Shown piece after piece: positions 7,094 through 17,589 of a DNA stretch of 64,000 nucleotides. Source of the stretch: Amycolatopsis umgeniensis. Its GTDB lineage: Bacteria > Actinomycetota > Actinomycetes > Mycobacteriales > Pseudonocardiaceae. Positions within the stretch are counted from its first letter, which is position 1. Every line of letters begins with the position of its first letter. The position numbers and the translations under genes are program-made. The stretch covers positions 8,804,001 to 8,868,000 of the forward strand of contig NZ_JACHMX010000001.1 of NCBI RefSeq assembly GCF_014205155.1, read 5' to 3'. The notes under the pieces were generated by a model. It had not been told where the DNA came from, did no database searches, and saw only the letters and a list, made by a program, of their open reading frames with translations.

Positions 7094-7705
7094 GTGAGTA
7101 CGCCCCCCGAACCGAGCGTGACCAGCGAAGAGCCTTCTTTGCTGCGGCAGGCCCTGAACGTTCCCAACATGCTTTCGATCCTCCGGCTCGCCGGGGTGCC
7201 GGTCTTCCTGTGGCTGCTGCTCGGCCCCAAGGAAGACGGCTGGGCGCTCGCGCTGCTCGTGTTCAGCGCGCTCACCGACTGGCTCGACGGCAAACTCGCC
7301 CGCTGGCTCAACCAGATGTCGCGGCTCGGTCAGCTGCTCGACCCGGCCGCCGACAGGCTCTACATCCTCGCGACCCTCATCGCCTTCCTGATCCGCGACA
7401 TCGTCCCGTGGTGGGTGGTGGTCCCGCTGGTCGTCCGCGAGGCGGTGCTGGGCGTCTGCGTACTGCTGCTGAGGCACCGCGGGTTCGCCCCGCCGGAGGT
7501 CACCTACATCGGCAAGGGCGCCACCTTCGTGCTGATGTACGCCTTCCCGTTCCTGCTGCTCACGCAGGGCGGCTCCGACATCGCCGCGTTCGCCCGTCCG
7601 ATCGGGTACGCCTTCACGGCGTGGGGTGCGGTCCTGTACGTCTATTCGGGCGTGTTGTACGTCGTCCAGACGGTGCGGGCACTGCGCACGGCCGATCCCC
7701 GCTAG
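7094..7705 (+). CDS. CDP-alcohol phosphatidyltransferase (PgsA-like, Rv1822/pgsA2 position)
   Basis: 203 residues, GTG start. The family signature DG-x2-AR-x8-G-x3-D-x3-D is intact in the segment beginning DGKLAR and ending LLDPAADR, between the first and later membrane helices. Such enzymes move a phosphatidyl group from CDP-diacylglycerol to an alcohol such as glycerol-3-phosphate, at the inner face of the cytoplasmic membrane. About five hydrophobic helices are present, as usual. The gene leads a block (gcvH, garA, two MerR genes, DUF151, gcvP) ordered as in M. tuberculosis Rv1822-Rv1832, so it corresponds to pgsA2. The true acceptor alcohol is unknown. Confidence 0.85.
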   Translation: MSTPPEPSVTSEEPSLLRQALNVPNMLSILRLAGVPVFLWLLLGPKEDGWALALLVFSALTDWLDGKLARWLNQMSRLGQLLDPAADRLYILATLIAFLIRDIVPWWVVVPLVVREAVLGVCVLLLRHRGFAPPEVTYIGKGATFVLMYAFPFLLLTQGGSDIAAFARPIGYAFTAWGAVLYVYSGVLYVVQTVRALRTADPR

Positions 7706-7793
7706 CTTGCGGGAGGCGCCGGGCGCGTGCCCCGGCGGGATGCGAAACTGCGCGCGTCGGTTTCGAGCGAGGGCATGAGAAAGGGGAGCGGCG

Positions 7794-8177
7794 TTGTCCA
7801 CTCCAGAAGAACTGCGTTACACCGAGGAGCACGAGTGGGTCTCCGTGCGCGACGGCGGTCTGGTGCGCGTGGGCATCACGGAGTACGCCCAGGACCAGCT
7901 CGGTGACGTGGTGTTCGTCGACCTCCCCGAGGTCGGCAAGCAGGTCGGCTCGGGCGACGCGTTCGGCGAGGTCGAGTCGACCAAGAGCGTTTCGGAGCTG
8001 TTCGCCCCGCTCGACGGCGAGGTGGTCGCGGTCAACGACGCGGTGACCGAATCGCCCGAGCTGATCAACAGCGACCCCTACGGCGAGGGCTGGCTGATCG
8101 AACTCCGTCTCGACGACGCGAGCAGCGTCGAATCCCTGCTCGAGGCCGAGGCGTACCAGGCACTGATCAAGGAATAG
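7794..8177 (+). CDS. gcvH: Glycine cleavage system H protein
   Basis: 127 residues, TTG start with GAAAGGGGAGC upstream. The lipoyl attachment site is clear: FGEVESTKSVSEL, with Lys64 carrying the lipoate arm that shuttles the aminomethyl group between the P, T and L proteins. Length and the opening pattern (RYTEEHEWV) are those of GcvH. gcvP lies about 4 kb downstream in the same orientation; no gcvT was found in this window. It is followed by garA, the same order as Rv1826-Rv1827. Confidence 0.95.
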   Translation: MSTPEELRYTEEHEWVSVRDGGLVRVGITEYAQDQLGDVVFVDLPEVGKQVGSGDAFGEVESTKSVSELFAPLDGEVVAVNDAVTESPELINSDPYGEGWLIELRLDDASSVESLLEAEAYQALIKE

Positions 8178-8302
8178 CCGCAGGCCGCGGCCCTCCCGTG
8201 AGAGTAGGGGGAGCCGCGGACCGGAGTTTCGATCAGGCACGGTACGTTTGACCTCCACATGTTCTTGAGTAGTGGCAACACACATGCGTTAGGAGAGCTC
8301 AG

Positions 8303-8770
8303 GTGAGCACGAACGACGGGCCCGGCGTTCCCCCGGAGCAGTCTCCGGAGCGGACTTCTGTCTTCCGGGCCGACTTCCTGGCCGACGTCGAAGGCACTGA
8401 GGCTCCTCCGGCTGCCGAGGCCCCCGTCCAGGGTGTGGACGCGCTGCCCGCGGGTTCCGCGCTGCTGGTCGTCAAGCGCGGCCCCAACGCGGGTTCGCGC
8501 TTCCTGCTGGACCGCGACACCACCAGTGCGGGACGGCACCCGGACAGCGACATCTTCCTCGACGACGTCACGGTTTCCCGGCGGCACGCCGAGTTCCGCC
8601 GTGAGGGCGGCGAGTTCGTCGTCATCGACGTCGGCAGCCTCAACGGCACCTACGTCAACCGCGAGCCGGTCGACCAGGCCGTCCTCGCCGGTGGCGACGA
8701 GGTGCAGATCGGCAAGTTCCGCCTGGTCTTCCTGACCGGCCCGGGTTCCGGGGGCCAGGGGGCACGGTGA
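8303..8770 (+). CDS. garA: FHA-domain metabolic regulator GarA/OdhI
   Basis: 155 residues. N-terminal disordered tail with the phosphorylation motif PERTSVFRADFL, then an FHA domain from about 50 to 145 (AGRHPDSDIFL, VSRRHAEF, SLNGTYVN). GarA/OdhI inhibits 2-oxoglutarate dehydrogenase and acts on glutamate enzymes; phosphorylation of the tail makes the FHA domain bind its own tail and releases the targets. In M. tuberculosis and Corynebacterium the motif is ETTS; here it is ERTS, so only the second Thr (Thr18), the PknB-type site, remains, while the first, attributed to PknG, is Arg. The gene overlaps the next by GTGA, so both are translated together. Confidence 0.92.
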   Translation: MSTNDGPGVPPEQSPERTSVFRADFLADVEGTEAPPAAEAPVQGVDALPAGSALLVVKRGPNAGSRFLLDRDTTSAGRHPDSDIFLDDVTVSRRHAEFRREGGEFVVIDVGSLNGTYVNREPVDQAVLAGGDEVQIGKFRLVFLTGPGSGGQGAR

Positions 8771-9528
8771 CGGCGGCCGGGCGGCCTGATCGGGATGCGT
8801 CGCAGCGCGATGGGTTGAGCATCGGGGCCGTGCTGGCACAACTGCGCGGCGACTTCCCCGACGTCACCATCTCCAAGATCCGGTTCCTCGAGGCGGAAGG
8901 TCTGGTCCAGCCGGGCCGGACCCCGTCGGGGTACCGGCAGTTCGCTCCGGCGGACGTGGAGCGCTTGCGATTCGTCCTGTCCGCCCAGCGGGATCACTAC
9001 CTTCCGCTGAAGGTCATCAAGGAACAGCTGGACGCGGCGGATCAGGGAGCCGCGCCTTCCGCGACGGCCCCCAAACCGCCGCGGAAACTCGTTTCGCTCG
9101 ACGCCCCGGGGGAGAACGGCGGACTGCCGTCCCCCGGGGACTTCGAGACCGATCGCGAGATCAGGCTGACCGAGGAAGATCTTCTCCGCCAGGCCGGCAT
9201 CGACGCCGCCACCCTGGCTGAGCTGCGGCAATACGGTCTCGTCCGCCCGGGCGCGGCGGGGTTCTTCGACCCGGACGCCGTCCTCGTGGCGAAAACCGTG
9301 AAGGCGATGACCGAATTCGGTATCGAGCCGAGACATCTGCGTGCCTTCCGGGCCGCGGCCGACCGCGAAGTCGGTCTGCTGGAGCAGATCGTGACTCCGG
9401 TGTATCGGCACCGTGACGAGGACGCGCAAGCGAGGGGCGACGAGGTCGTCCGGGAGCTGGCCGCACTGACCGTAGCGTTACATACGCTCTTGGTGAAGGC
9501 CGGAATACGCGCCGTCACGGGCGGCTGA
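8767..9528 (+). CDS. MerR-family transcriptional regulator (Rv1828-type)
   Basis: 253 residues, GTG start overlapping the garA stop. A winged-helix MerR DNA-binding region covers residues 18-85 (LSIGAVLAQL, ISKIRFLEAEGLVQPGRTPSGYRQF, LRFVLSAQRD). An acidic/Pro linker and a second helical region with the pattern TEEDLLRQAGIDAATLAELRQYGLVRP resemble a second MerR-like helix-turn-helix, as reported for the Rv1828 group. No metal-binding cysteines are present. The translational overlap with garA suggests a link to the same metabolic control. Direct targets are unknown. Confidence 0.85.
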   Translation: MTAAGRPDRDASQRDGLSIGAVLAQLRGDFPDVTISKIRFLEAEGLVQPGRTPSGYRQFAPADVERLRFVLSAQRDHYLPLKVIKEQLDAADQGAAPSATAPKPPRKLVSLDAPGENGGLPSPGDFETDREIRLTEEDLLRQAGIDAATLAELRQYGLVRPGAAGFFDPDAVLVAKTVKAMTEFGIEPRHLRAFRAAADREVGLLEQIVTPVYRHRDEDAQARGDEVVRELAALTVALHTLLVKAGIRAVTGG

Positions 9529-9746
9529 GCGGCTCCGGGGTCCGGGAACCCTTGTGAGGCCACTTGTCAATGACTGAATGTTCGGGACCCTATGCCGTAC
9601 CGTGAGAGTTGGGTTTGCCGAGGGCGAACCGAGAATGTCCGGACAGCGAGCACAGCGCTCGGAAGACGGGTAGCGTCGGGATCACCGTCGCTTGATCGTC
9701 GAGACAAGCGTTGCGGCCCGTGCGCACGAGAGGGAGGCGAAGCCCG

Positions 9747-10220
9747 ATGAGCGAGATGCGCGTCGTCGGCGTGCGGGTGGAGCTGCCCGCGAATCAGCCG
9801 ATCTTGTTGCTGCGGGAAACCGAGGGCGAGCGCTACCTGCCGATCTGGATCGGCTCGGTCGAGGCCACCGCCATCGCGTTGGAGCAGCAGGGAGTCCGCC
9901 CGGCCCGTCCGCTCACCCATGACCTGCTCAAGGAGGTCATCGGGGCGCTGGGCCGCGAGCTGGAGCAGGTCGTCATCACCGACTTGAAGGAAGGCACGTT
10001 CTTCGCGGAACTGGTCTTCGACGGCGACATCAGGGTTTCGGCGCGGCCGAGCGACTCGGTGGCGCTGGCGCTGCGGGTGGGAGTCCCGATCCACGCCGTG
10101 GACGCGGTGCTGGAGGAAGCGGGGCTCATCATCCCCGACGAGCAGGAGGACGAGGTCGAGAAGTTCCGCGAGTTCCTCGACTCCGTCTCGCCGGAGGACT
10201 TCCGCGGCGCGGACACGTGA
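9747..10220 (+). CDS. DUF151 / bifunctional nuclease family protein (Rv1829-type)
   Basis: 157 residues from the ATG at 9747, with AGGGAGG upstream; a longer frame to 9711 is less likely. The sequence shows the DUF151 core: YLPIWIGSVEATAIALEQQG, RPLTHDLL, FFAELVFDG, and the conserved SARPSDSVALALR. Members were first described as bifunctional (DNase/RNase) nucleases in plants, but the biochemical role in actinobacteria is unsettled. Position between two MerR genes matches Rv1828-Rv1829-Rv1830. About 220 bases separate it from the previous gene, so it probably has its own promoter. A strong hairpin follows the stop. Confidence 0.9.
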   Translation: MSEMRVVGVRVELPANQPILLLRETEGERYLPIWIGSVEATAIALEQQGVRPARPLTHDLLKEVIGALGRELEQVVITDLKEGTFFAELVFDGDIRVSARPSDSVALALRVGVPIHAVDAVLEEAGLIIPDEQEDEVEKFREFLDSVSPEDFRGADT

Positions 10221-10242
10221 TCACATACTGAGATCTCGAACG

Positions 10243-10275
10243 AAGGGGCGGCGCCGGTGGCGCCGCCCCTTCTTC
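10243..10275 (+). terminator. Intrinsic-type terminator after the DUF151 gene
   Basis: A perfect 13-bp stem: AAGGGGCGGCGCC at 10243-10255 and its complement at 10259-10271, loop GGT, followed by a pyrimidine run CTTCTT. It lies 23 bases beyond the stop codon. Confidence 0.8.
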
Positions 10276-10347
10276 TTGCGTGCGGTGAACGCGGCCGCGG
10301 TGGGTGCGGGTCGGACTGAAGGGCCCCCTCGCCGCATGGCACGCGGC

Positions 10348-10390
10348 GAAGGGCGCTTTTCCCTCATGCGATGTGGGGAAAGCGCCCTTC
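10348..10390. terminator. Hairpin between the convergent DUF151 and tetR genes
   Basis: Arms of 16 bases (10348-10363 and 10375-10390; GAAGGGCGCTTTTCCC type) pair with at most a single mismatch around an 11-base loop. It can serve the minus-strand tetR gene ending at 10427 as well as readthrough from the left. Its GAAGGG core resembles other intergenic hairpins in the window. Confidence 0.65.
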
Positions 10391-10426
10391 AGCCACGTCG
10401 ACCCCAGGCGCGTTCACCCAGGCGCT

Positions 10427-11071
10427 TCAGGCGGCGGTCGCCCGCGTGAACAGGTCCGCCAGTTCCCGCCCGTACCGCTCCAGGTCCAGCTTCGGGTCCG
10501 CGGCGAACTTCGCGGCGACGCCGTCGATGGCCTGTGCGATCGACAGCGCCATCACGTCCGCCGCGAAGTCGCCGAAAGCGCCTTCCTGCTGCCCCTGTCG
10601 CAGTTGGCGTTCGAGCCGGCCGGTGCGGAACTCCTCGACGATCGGCGCCGACATGAACCAGCCTTCGGCGTCCGATCCGCTCGAGGCCATCTCGACCATG
10701 ACCCGCACCAGTTCCGGGTACGAGCCGAGGAACTCGATCTCCGCCTCGATATATCCGCGCAGCAGCCCGGCCCGGTCGGTCGTGCCCTGGATCCGCTCCT
10801 CGAGGAACTTGTCCTTCATCCCGGTCGCGGTGGTGACCACGGCCTGCATGAGGCCCGCCTTGTTGGTGAAGTGGTAGGAGATGATCCGGGTGCTGGACAG
10901 CCCGGCCCGCTCCTTGATCTTCGCGAACGACGTCTTGTGGTAGCCGAGGTCGGAGATCGTCGCGATCGTGGCGCCGACGATCTGGGCCCGCCGGGCGGCT
11001 TCGGTGACCGACAGCCCGAGCTCCGCCTGCACCTCTTGCATGGCACTTTGCGTGGAGGGAGTTACTTGCAT
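10427..11071 (-). CDS. TetR-family transcriptional regulator
   Basis: 214 residues from the ATG at 11071. The N-terminal helix-turn-helix lies at about 25-70 (AQIVGATIATISDLGYHKTSFAKIKERAGLSSTRIISYHF), followed by a helical ligand-binding domain. It interrupts the otherwise mycobacterial order of the MerR and DUF151 genes and runs opposite to them, so it is probably a lineage-specific insertion. The start codon is embedded in a palindrome and followed upstream by two TGAGTAAAA repeats 20 bases apart, a likely autoregulatory operator. No obvious target gene sits beside it; the downstream MerR/gcvP transcription unit begins about 165 bases away on the other strand. Confidence 0.85.
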   Translation of the reverse strand: MQVTPSTQSAMQEVQAELGLSVTEAARRAQIVGATIATISDLGYHKTSFAKIKERAGLSSTRIISYHFTNKAGLMQAVVTTATGMKDKFLEERIQGTTDRAGLLRGYIEAEIEFLGSYPELVRVMVEMASSGSDAEGWFMSAPIVEEFRTGRLERQLRQGQQEGAFGDFAADVMALSIAQAIDGVAAKFAADPKLDLERYGRELADLFTRATAA

Positions 11072-11099
11072 GAGTAAAAAATAACACGGCTGAGTAAAA
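11062..11099. promoter_or_regulatory. Candidate operator at the tetR start
   Basis: TTACT-N6-AGTAA (11062-11077) is an inverted repeat spanning the tetR ATG. TGAGTAAAA occurs at 11071-11079 and again at 11091-11099, exactly two helical turns apart. Such AT-rich repeated half-sites in a GC-rich promoter are typical of autoregulation. No experiment is implied. Confidence 0.5.
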
Positions 11100-11236
11100 C
11101 CGGCAAGCGTGCAGCCGTTCGGGGGACTGCCGTGGACAAGCCTCAAGAAGAGCTTGAGGTCGACCGCGCGTCGCGTTGACCGCTTTGCCGGACGCGCTTA
11201 CCGTCAATGGAGGTAAATCGCCAAGGTGTGATTCGG

Positions 11237-11920
11237 ATGTCTGGGGCATCCGTCTTGACGATGGACTCCGGTGCGGACTCACGTGGGTCCGCGCGGCTTT
11301 GTTCGCCGGCCGCCAGGTCGGGCGAGGGGAGGCATGGCGTGGTCGAGGCTGGTAGCCCTCAAGAGCCGCTCGTTCCGGTCGCTGACGGCGAGCAGGGCGA
11401 GCTGTTCCCCGACTCTTCCCTCCCGGACGAACTCGTCGGTTACCGCGGTCCCGCAGCCTGCCAGATCGCCGGGATCACGTACCGGCAGCTCGACTACTGG
11501 GCCCGCACGAAGCTGGTCGCGCCGAGTATCCGCACGGCGCACGGATCCGGTTCGCAGCGGCTCTACTCGTTCAAGGACATCCTCGTCCTGAAGGTCGTCA
11601 AGCGCCTGCTGGACACCGGTGTCTCGCTGCAGAACATCCGCGTCGCCGTCGACCACCTGCGGCTGCGCGGCGTCCGCGACCTCGCCAGGGTCACCCTGTT
11701 CTCCGACGGCACCACCGTGTACGAGTGCACCTCGCCCGAAGAGATCGTCGATTTACTCCAGGGCGGGCAGGGTGTTTTCGGCATCGCGGTCAGCGGGGCG
11801 ATGCAGGAGATCAGCGGCACCATCCACGAGTTCCAGGCCGAGCGGGCCGACGGCGGCGTGATCGAAACCGTCACGCCGGACGAGCTCACGCAGCGCCGTA
11901 ACGCGCGTCGCACCGGCTGA
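11237..11920 (+). CDS. MerR-family transcriptional regulator (Rv1830-type)
   Basis: 227 residues if started at the ATG at 11237, which has AAGGTG eight bases upstream; in-frame starts at 11207 and 11228 are possible. The first 70 residues are low-complexity. The MerR domain follows (YRGPAACQIAGITYRQLDYWARTKLVAPSIR, SGSQRLYSFKDILVLKVVKRLLDTGVSLQNIR). The C-terminal half is a small domain ending at the Arg-rich NARRTG. Gene order upstream of gcvP is the same as Rv1830-Rv1832. The glycine riboswitch begins about 50 bases after its stop. Confidence 0.85.
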   Translation: MSGASVLTMDSGADSRGSARLCSPAARSGEGRHGVVEAGSPQEPLVPVADGEQGELFPDSSLPDELVGYRGPAACQIAGITYRQLDYWARTKLVAPSIRTAHGSGSQRLYSFKDILVLKVVKRLLDTGVSLQNIRVAVDHLRLRGVRDLARVTLFSDGTTVYECTSPEEIVDLLQGGQGVFGIAVSGAMQEISGTIHEFQAERADGGVIETVTPDELTQRRNARRTG

Positions 11921-11971
11921 TCATGAAGCCGCGCGAGCGGCAGGGTAGGCTCACTTCCGCGGTCGACGAAT

Positions 11972-12190
11972 CCGCGCGGGAGAGACCGAGCCGATAACCG
12001 TTGAGCTCGGCGCCGAAGGAGCAAGTCCTCCCCGGAACCTCTCAGGCACCCTGGACCGCGCGGAAGAGACGCCTCTGGAAAGTGGTTCGCCAGGTCACAG
12101 CCTGGCGGCCCCGCCGACGGTGCAAGCCCGGCTCAACACTCGGGCGAAACTCTCAGGCGCCCCCACGGGGGTACGGACAGAGTGGGGAGG
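11972..12190 (+). ncRNA. Tandem glycine riboswitch upstream of gcvP
   Basis: Two consecutive copies of the glycine-aptamer core are visible. Copy 1: GGGAGAGACC near 11978, GCCGAAGGAGCAAG at 12012-12025, CCTCTCAGGCACC at 12038-12050. Copy 2: GGAAGAGACG at 12062, GCCGACGGTGCAAG at 12113-12126, AACTCTCAGGCGCC at 12148-12161. The layout matches the cooperative two-aptamer gcvT-type element, which in other bacteria turns on glycine cleavage when glycine is high. It ends about 50 bases before the gcvP start. The pattern is strong; a covariance search would set exact ends. Confidence 0.9.
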
Positions 12191-12216
12191 GCCAGGACAA
12201 TCCGTCCCGGCCCCAC
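12182..12216 (+). promoter_or_regulatory. Hairpin in the riboswitch expression platform
   Basis: GTGGGG (12182-12187) can pair with CCCCAC (12211-12216), with further GC pairs inside. It stands between the second aptamer and the gcvP ribosome site GGGAGG (12228-12233). No U-run follows, so control of translation or Rho-dependent termination is more likely than a simple intrinsic terminator (inference). Confidence 0.45.
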
Positions 12217-12239
12217 CCCCGCGTCTTGGGAGGTCCCCG

Positions 12240-15119
<2,880 letters not shown>

Positions 15120-15122
15120 TCG

Positions 15123-15485
15123 TCAGCCGGGCATCTTGTCCAGAAAGCCCAGCACCTGCTTGATCCGCCCGTCCTCGACGGTGATGACGTCGAAGCCGAT
15201 CGCCAGCGGCTCCCGTGTCCCCTCCGGACCGAGGTACCACTGGAACCGCGCGATGTCGTGATGCGCGTCGGGGGCCGCGGGCAGGCTGAACGTCAGACCG
15301 GCGAACTGGGCCTGCGCGCCGGCGATGAAACCGTCGACACCGTCGTGACCGGTGACGGCGCCGAGCGGGTCGGTGTAGGCGGCGTCCTCGGTGAACACTT
15401 CGGCGATGAGCGCGCGGCGCTTGTCCGCGTCGGTCTCGTTCCACACGGCGATGTACTGCTCGGCGACGCGCTGGATGTCCGACAT
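15123..15485 (-). CDS. SnoaL-like / NTF2-fold nuclear-transport-factor family protein
   Basis: 120 residues from the ATG at 15485. The pattern AEQYIAVWNETDADKRRALIAEVFTEDAAY...DPLG, followed by GHDGVDGFIA and a strand-rich C-terminus (FDVITVEDGRIKQVLGFLD), is typical of SnoaL-like proteins of the NTF2 fold. The fold includes small enzymes (isomerases, cyclases, hydrolases) and ligand binders, and substrate cannot be told from sequence. It is divergent from an XRE regulator 100 bases away, which may control it. Cytosolic; no signal peptide. Confidence 0.8.
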   Translation of the reverse strand: MSDIQRVAEQYIAVWNETDADKRRALIAEVFTEDAAYTDPLGAVTGHDGVDGFIAGAQAQFAGLTFSLPAAPDAHHDIARFQWYLGPEGTREPLAIGFDVITVEDGRIKQVLGFLDKMPG

Positions 15486-15584
15486 GGTGTCTCCTCTTTC
15501 GTTGCGGGGTAACCGATGACGCAACTCTGTCGGCTGAGGGTGGGTCTCGTCGATTACGCGTGAGGTAATGGCGGCCCGGCACAC

Positions 15585-16427
15585 GTGGTGCGTAAGTTCG
15601 TGATCGTGACGACCACAGTGACGGCAGGCCGGGCCGGGCGACCCGTCGGCGAACTGCTGCGGGAATGGCGCGATCGCCGCCGGATCAGCCAGCTCGACCT
15701 CGCCATCTCCGCCGAGATCTCGACCAGGCACCTGAGCTTCGTGGAGACCGGGCGGTCCAAGCCCAGCCGCGACATGGTGCTGCGGCTCGGCGAACATCTG
15801 GAGGTGCCCTTGCGGGAACGCAATCAGCTGCTCCTGGCGGCGGGTTACGCGCCCGCGTACCCCGAGAGCGGACTCGGCGACCCGGAGATGGCGGCGGTCC
15901 GCAAGGCTGTCCGGCAGTTGATGACGAGTCACGAGCCGTACCCGGCCGCCGTCGTCGATCGTGGATGGAACCTGGTCGACGCCAACGCGAGTGTGTCGAT
16001 CATGACCGACCTGGTCTCGCCCACGTTGATGACGCCACCGGCCAACGTCCTCCGGCTGACCCTGCATCCGGAGGGTATGGCGCCTTACGTGCTCAACCTG
16101 GGGGAGTGGCGCGCGCACCTGCTCGGCAGGCTCCGGCGCCAGGTGACCCAGACGGCGGATCCGACCTTGACGGAGCTGCTGGAGGAACTGCTCGCGTACC
16201 CGTGTGACGACCCCGTCCCCGAGGTGGAGGTTCCCGGCCCCGGGGACATCTTCGTTCCGCTGCGGCTGCGGCACGAGGGCGTGGATCTCACGTTCTTCAG
16301 CACGGTCTCGACCTTCGGGACGCCCTTGGACATCACCGTCGCCGAGCTGGTGATCGAGTCGTTCTTCCCGGCCGACACGGCCACGGCGGAGTACTTGCGC
16401 TCGTACGCCGGGCGCGGGATGGGATGA
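15585..16427 (+). CDS. XRE-family regulator with MmyB-like C-terminal domain
   Basis: 280 residues from the GTG at 15585; in-frame GTGs at 15600 and 15606 are alternative starts since no clear ribosome site distinguishes them. An XRE helix-turn-helix lies at about 24-75 (LREWRDRRRISQLDLAISAEISTRHLSFVETGRSKPSRDMVLRL), followed by the MmyB-type ligand-binding domain (LLAAGYAP, YPAAVVDRGWNLVDANAS, AYPCDDP). This architecture is common in actinobacterial regulators placed next to small oxidoreductase or NTF2 genes. Divergence from the SnoaL-like gene suggests that gene as a target. Confidence 0.85.
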   Translation: MVRKFVIVTTTVTAGRAGRPVGELLREWRDRRRISQLDLAISAEISTRHLSFVETGRSKPSRDMVLRLGEHLEVPLRERNQLLLAAGYAPAYPESGLGDPEMAAVRKAVRQLMTSHEPYPAAVVDRGWNLVDANASVSIMTDLVSPTLMTPPANVLRLTLHPEGMAPYVLNLGEWRAHLLGRLRRQVTQTADPTLTELLEELLAYPCDDPVPEVEVPGPGDIFVPLRLRHEGVDLTFFSTVSTFGTPLDITVAELVIESFFPADTATAEYLRSYAGRGMG

Positions 16428-16475
16428 TGCCGGGCAAGAAGTCCAGCCACAGACTCCAGTGAGGATTCTTCTTCC

Positions 16476-17303
16476 ATGGCCGTGCCTTCCGTCGTCCTGA
16501 ACAACGAGGTAGCCATCCCCCAACTCGGTTTCGGCGTCTGGCAGGTGCCCGCGGGCGACACGGCCAAGGTCGTCCGTACCGCCATCGAAGCCGGGTACCG
16601 CAGCATCGACACCGCCGCGTCGTACCGGAACGAAGCCGGGGTCGGCGAGGCGATCCGCTCGGCGGACGTGCCCCGCGACGAACTGTTCATCACCACGAAA
16701 CTGCCGAATCCGGGCCACGGCTACGACGAGGCACTCCGGGCGTTCGACGCGAGTCTCGCGGAACTAGGCCTCGACCGCGTCGACCTCTACCTGATCCACT
16801 GGCCGATGCCGACACGCGGGAAGTACGTCGAAACCTGGCGAGCGCTGGAAAAGCTCTACGCGGACGGCCGGGTGCGAGCCATCGGGGTGTCGAACTTCCA
16901 CATCCCGCATCTGCGGCGGTTGTTCGACGAAACGGGCATCGTGCCCGCGGTGAACCAGGTCGAGCTGCACCCCCGCCTCCAGCAGAAGGCGCTGCGCGAG
17001 TTCCACGCCGAGCACGGCATCGTCACCGAGGCGTGGAGCCCGCTCGCGCAGGGCTCGCTGCTCTCGGACCCGACGCTGACCGCGCTCGCGGCCAAATACG
17101 GCAAGAGCCCGGCGCAGCTGGTGCTGCGCTGGCATCTGCAACTCGGCACCGTGGCCATCCCGAAATCCGTGACCCCGTCCCGGATCCGCGAGAACTTCGC
17201 CGTCTTCGACTTCGAACTCGCGGAAGACGATCTCGCCGCCCTCGCCGAGTTCGACGACGGCACCCGCACCGGCCCCGACCCGGACACCTTCGACCTGATC
17301 TGA
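16476..17303 (+). CDS. Aldo/keto reductase
   Basis: 275 residues. The complete AKR catalytic tetrad is visible: Asp45 (SIDTAASY), Tyr50, Lys75 (FITTKLPN) and His108 (LIHWP). The NADPH-site signature IPKSVTPSRIREN lies near the C-terminus. The family reduces aldehydes and ketones with NADPH; sequence resembles the 2,5-diketo-gluconate reductase (DkgA) branch, but the natural substrate cannot be fixed. It begins 48 bases after the XRE gene, with GAGGATTCTTCTTCC upstream, and could be on the same transcript. A very strong hairpin follows about 80 bases after the stop. Confidence 0.92.
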   Translation: MAVPSVVLNNEVAIPQLGFGVWQVPAGDTAKVVRTAIEAGYRSIDTAASYRNEAGVGEAIRSADVPRDELFITTKLPNPGHGYDEALRAFDASLAELGLDRVDLYLIHWPMPTRGKYVETWRALEKLYADGRVRAIGVSNFHIPHLRRLFDETGIVPAVNQVELHPRLQQKALREFHAEHGIVTEAWSPLAQGSLLSDPTLTALAAKYGKSPAQLVLRWHLQLGTVAIPKSVTPSRIRENFAVFDFELAEDDLAALAEFDDGTRTGPDPDTFDLI

Positions 17304-17384
17304 GGCTCGTGAGTGGCGAGGCCGGTTCTAACCGTTCTCACCACTTACGACCCGCTGTACCGGAGGTGCGTGAAGGTGTGATCA

Positions 17385-17417
17385 CGAAGGTAGTGAAGGC
17401 CTCCTTCACTACCTTCG
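17385..17417. terminator. Perfect 15-bp hairpin after the aldo/keto reductase gene
   Basis: CGAAGGTAGTGAAGG at 17385-17399 pairs exactly with 17403-17417 around a three-base loop. It contains the GTGAAGG core shared by other intergenic hairpins here. It is probably a terminator, but lacks a U-run. Confidence 0.65.
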
Positions 17418-17528
17418 GGGTTGGCAAGGGGCCCTTCACGGACCGGAACCGCAAACAACAACCGCCATTACCCAGTGGGTACCAAGATACCCTTGGCCCT
17501 GACCGTCCTCACCACTCACGAGAGCTGG

Positions 17529-17585
17529 CCGAGGTACGGGAAAGGCCCCTTCCCGAGCGGCGAAGGGGCCTTTCCCGTACCTCGG
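17529..17585. terminator. Perfect 24-bp hairpin between convergent genes
   Basis: Arms 17529-17552 and 17562-17585 (starting CCGAGGTACGGGAAAGGCCC) are exact complements with a nine-base loop. It sits just past the stop of the minus-strand gene at 17590 and downstream of the aldo/keto reductase, so it can act on both strands. The rest of the 17304-17589 gap shows no coding signal. Confidence 0.7.
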
Positions 17586-17589
17586 TGAC

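Noticed and set aside
12120..12239. N-terminal 40-residue extension of gcvP reading through the second aptamer
   Set aside because: The stretch is riboswitch sequence; the ATG at 12240 has a good ribosome site and gives normal GcvP length.
15123..16718. 531-codon minus-strand frame extending the SnoaL-like gene upstream
   Set aside because: It runs antisense through the XRE gene and into the aldo/keto reductase; the ATG at 15485 gives a normal 120-residue protein.
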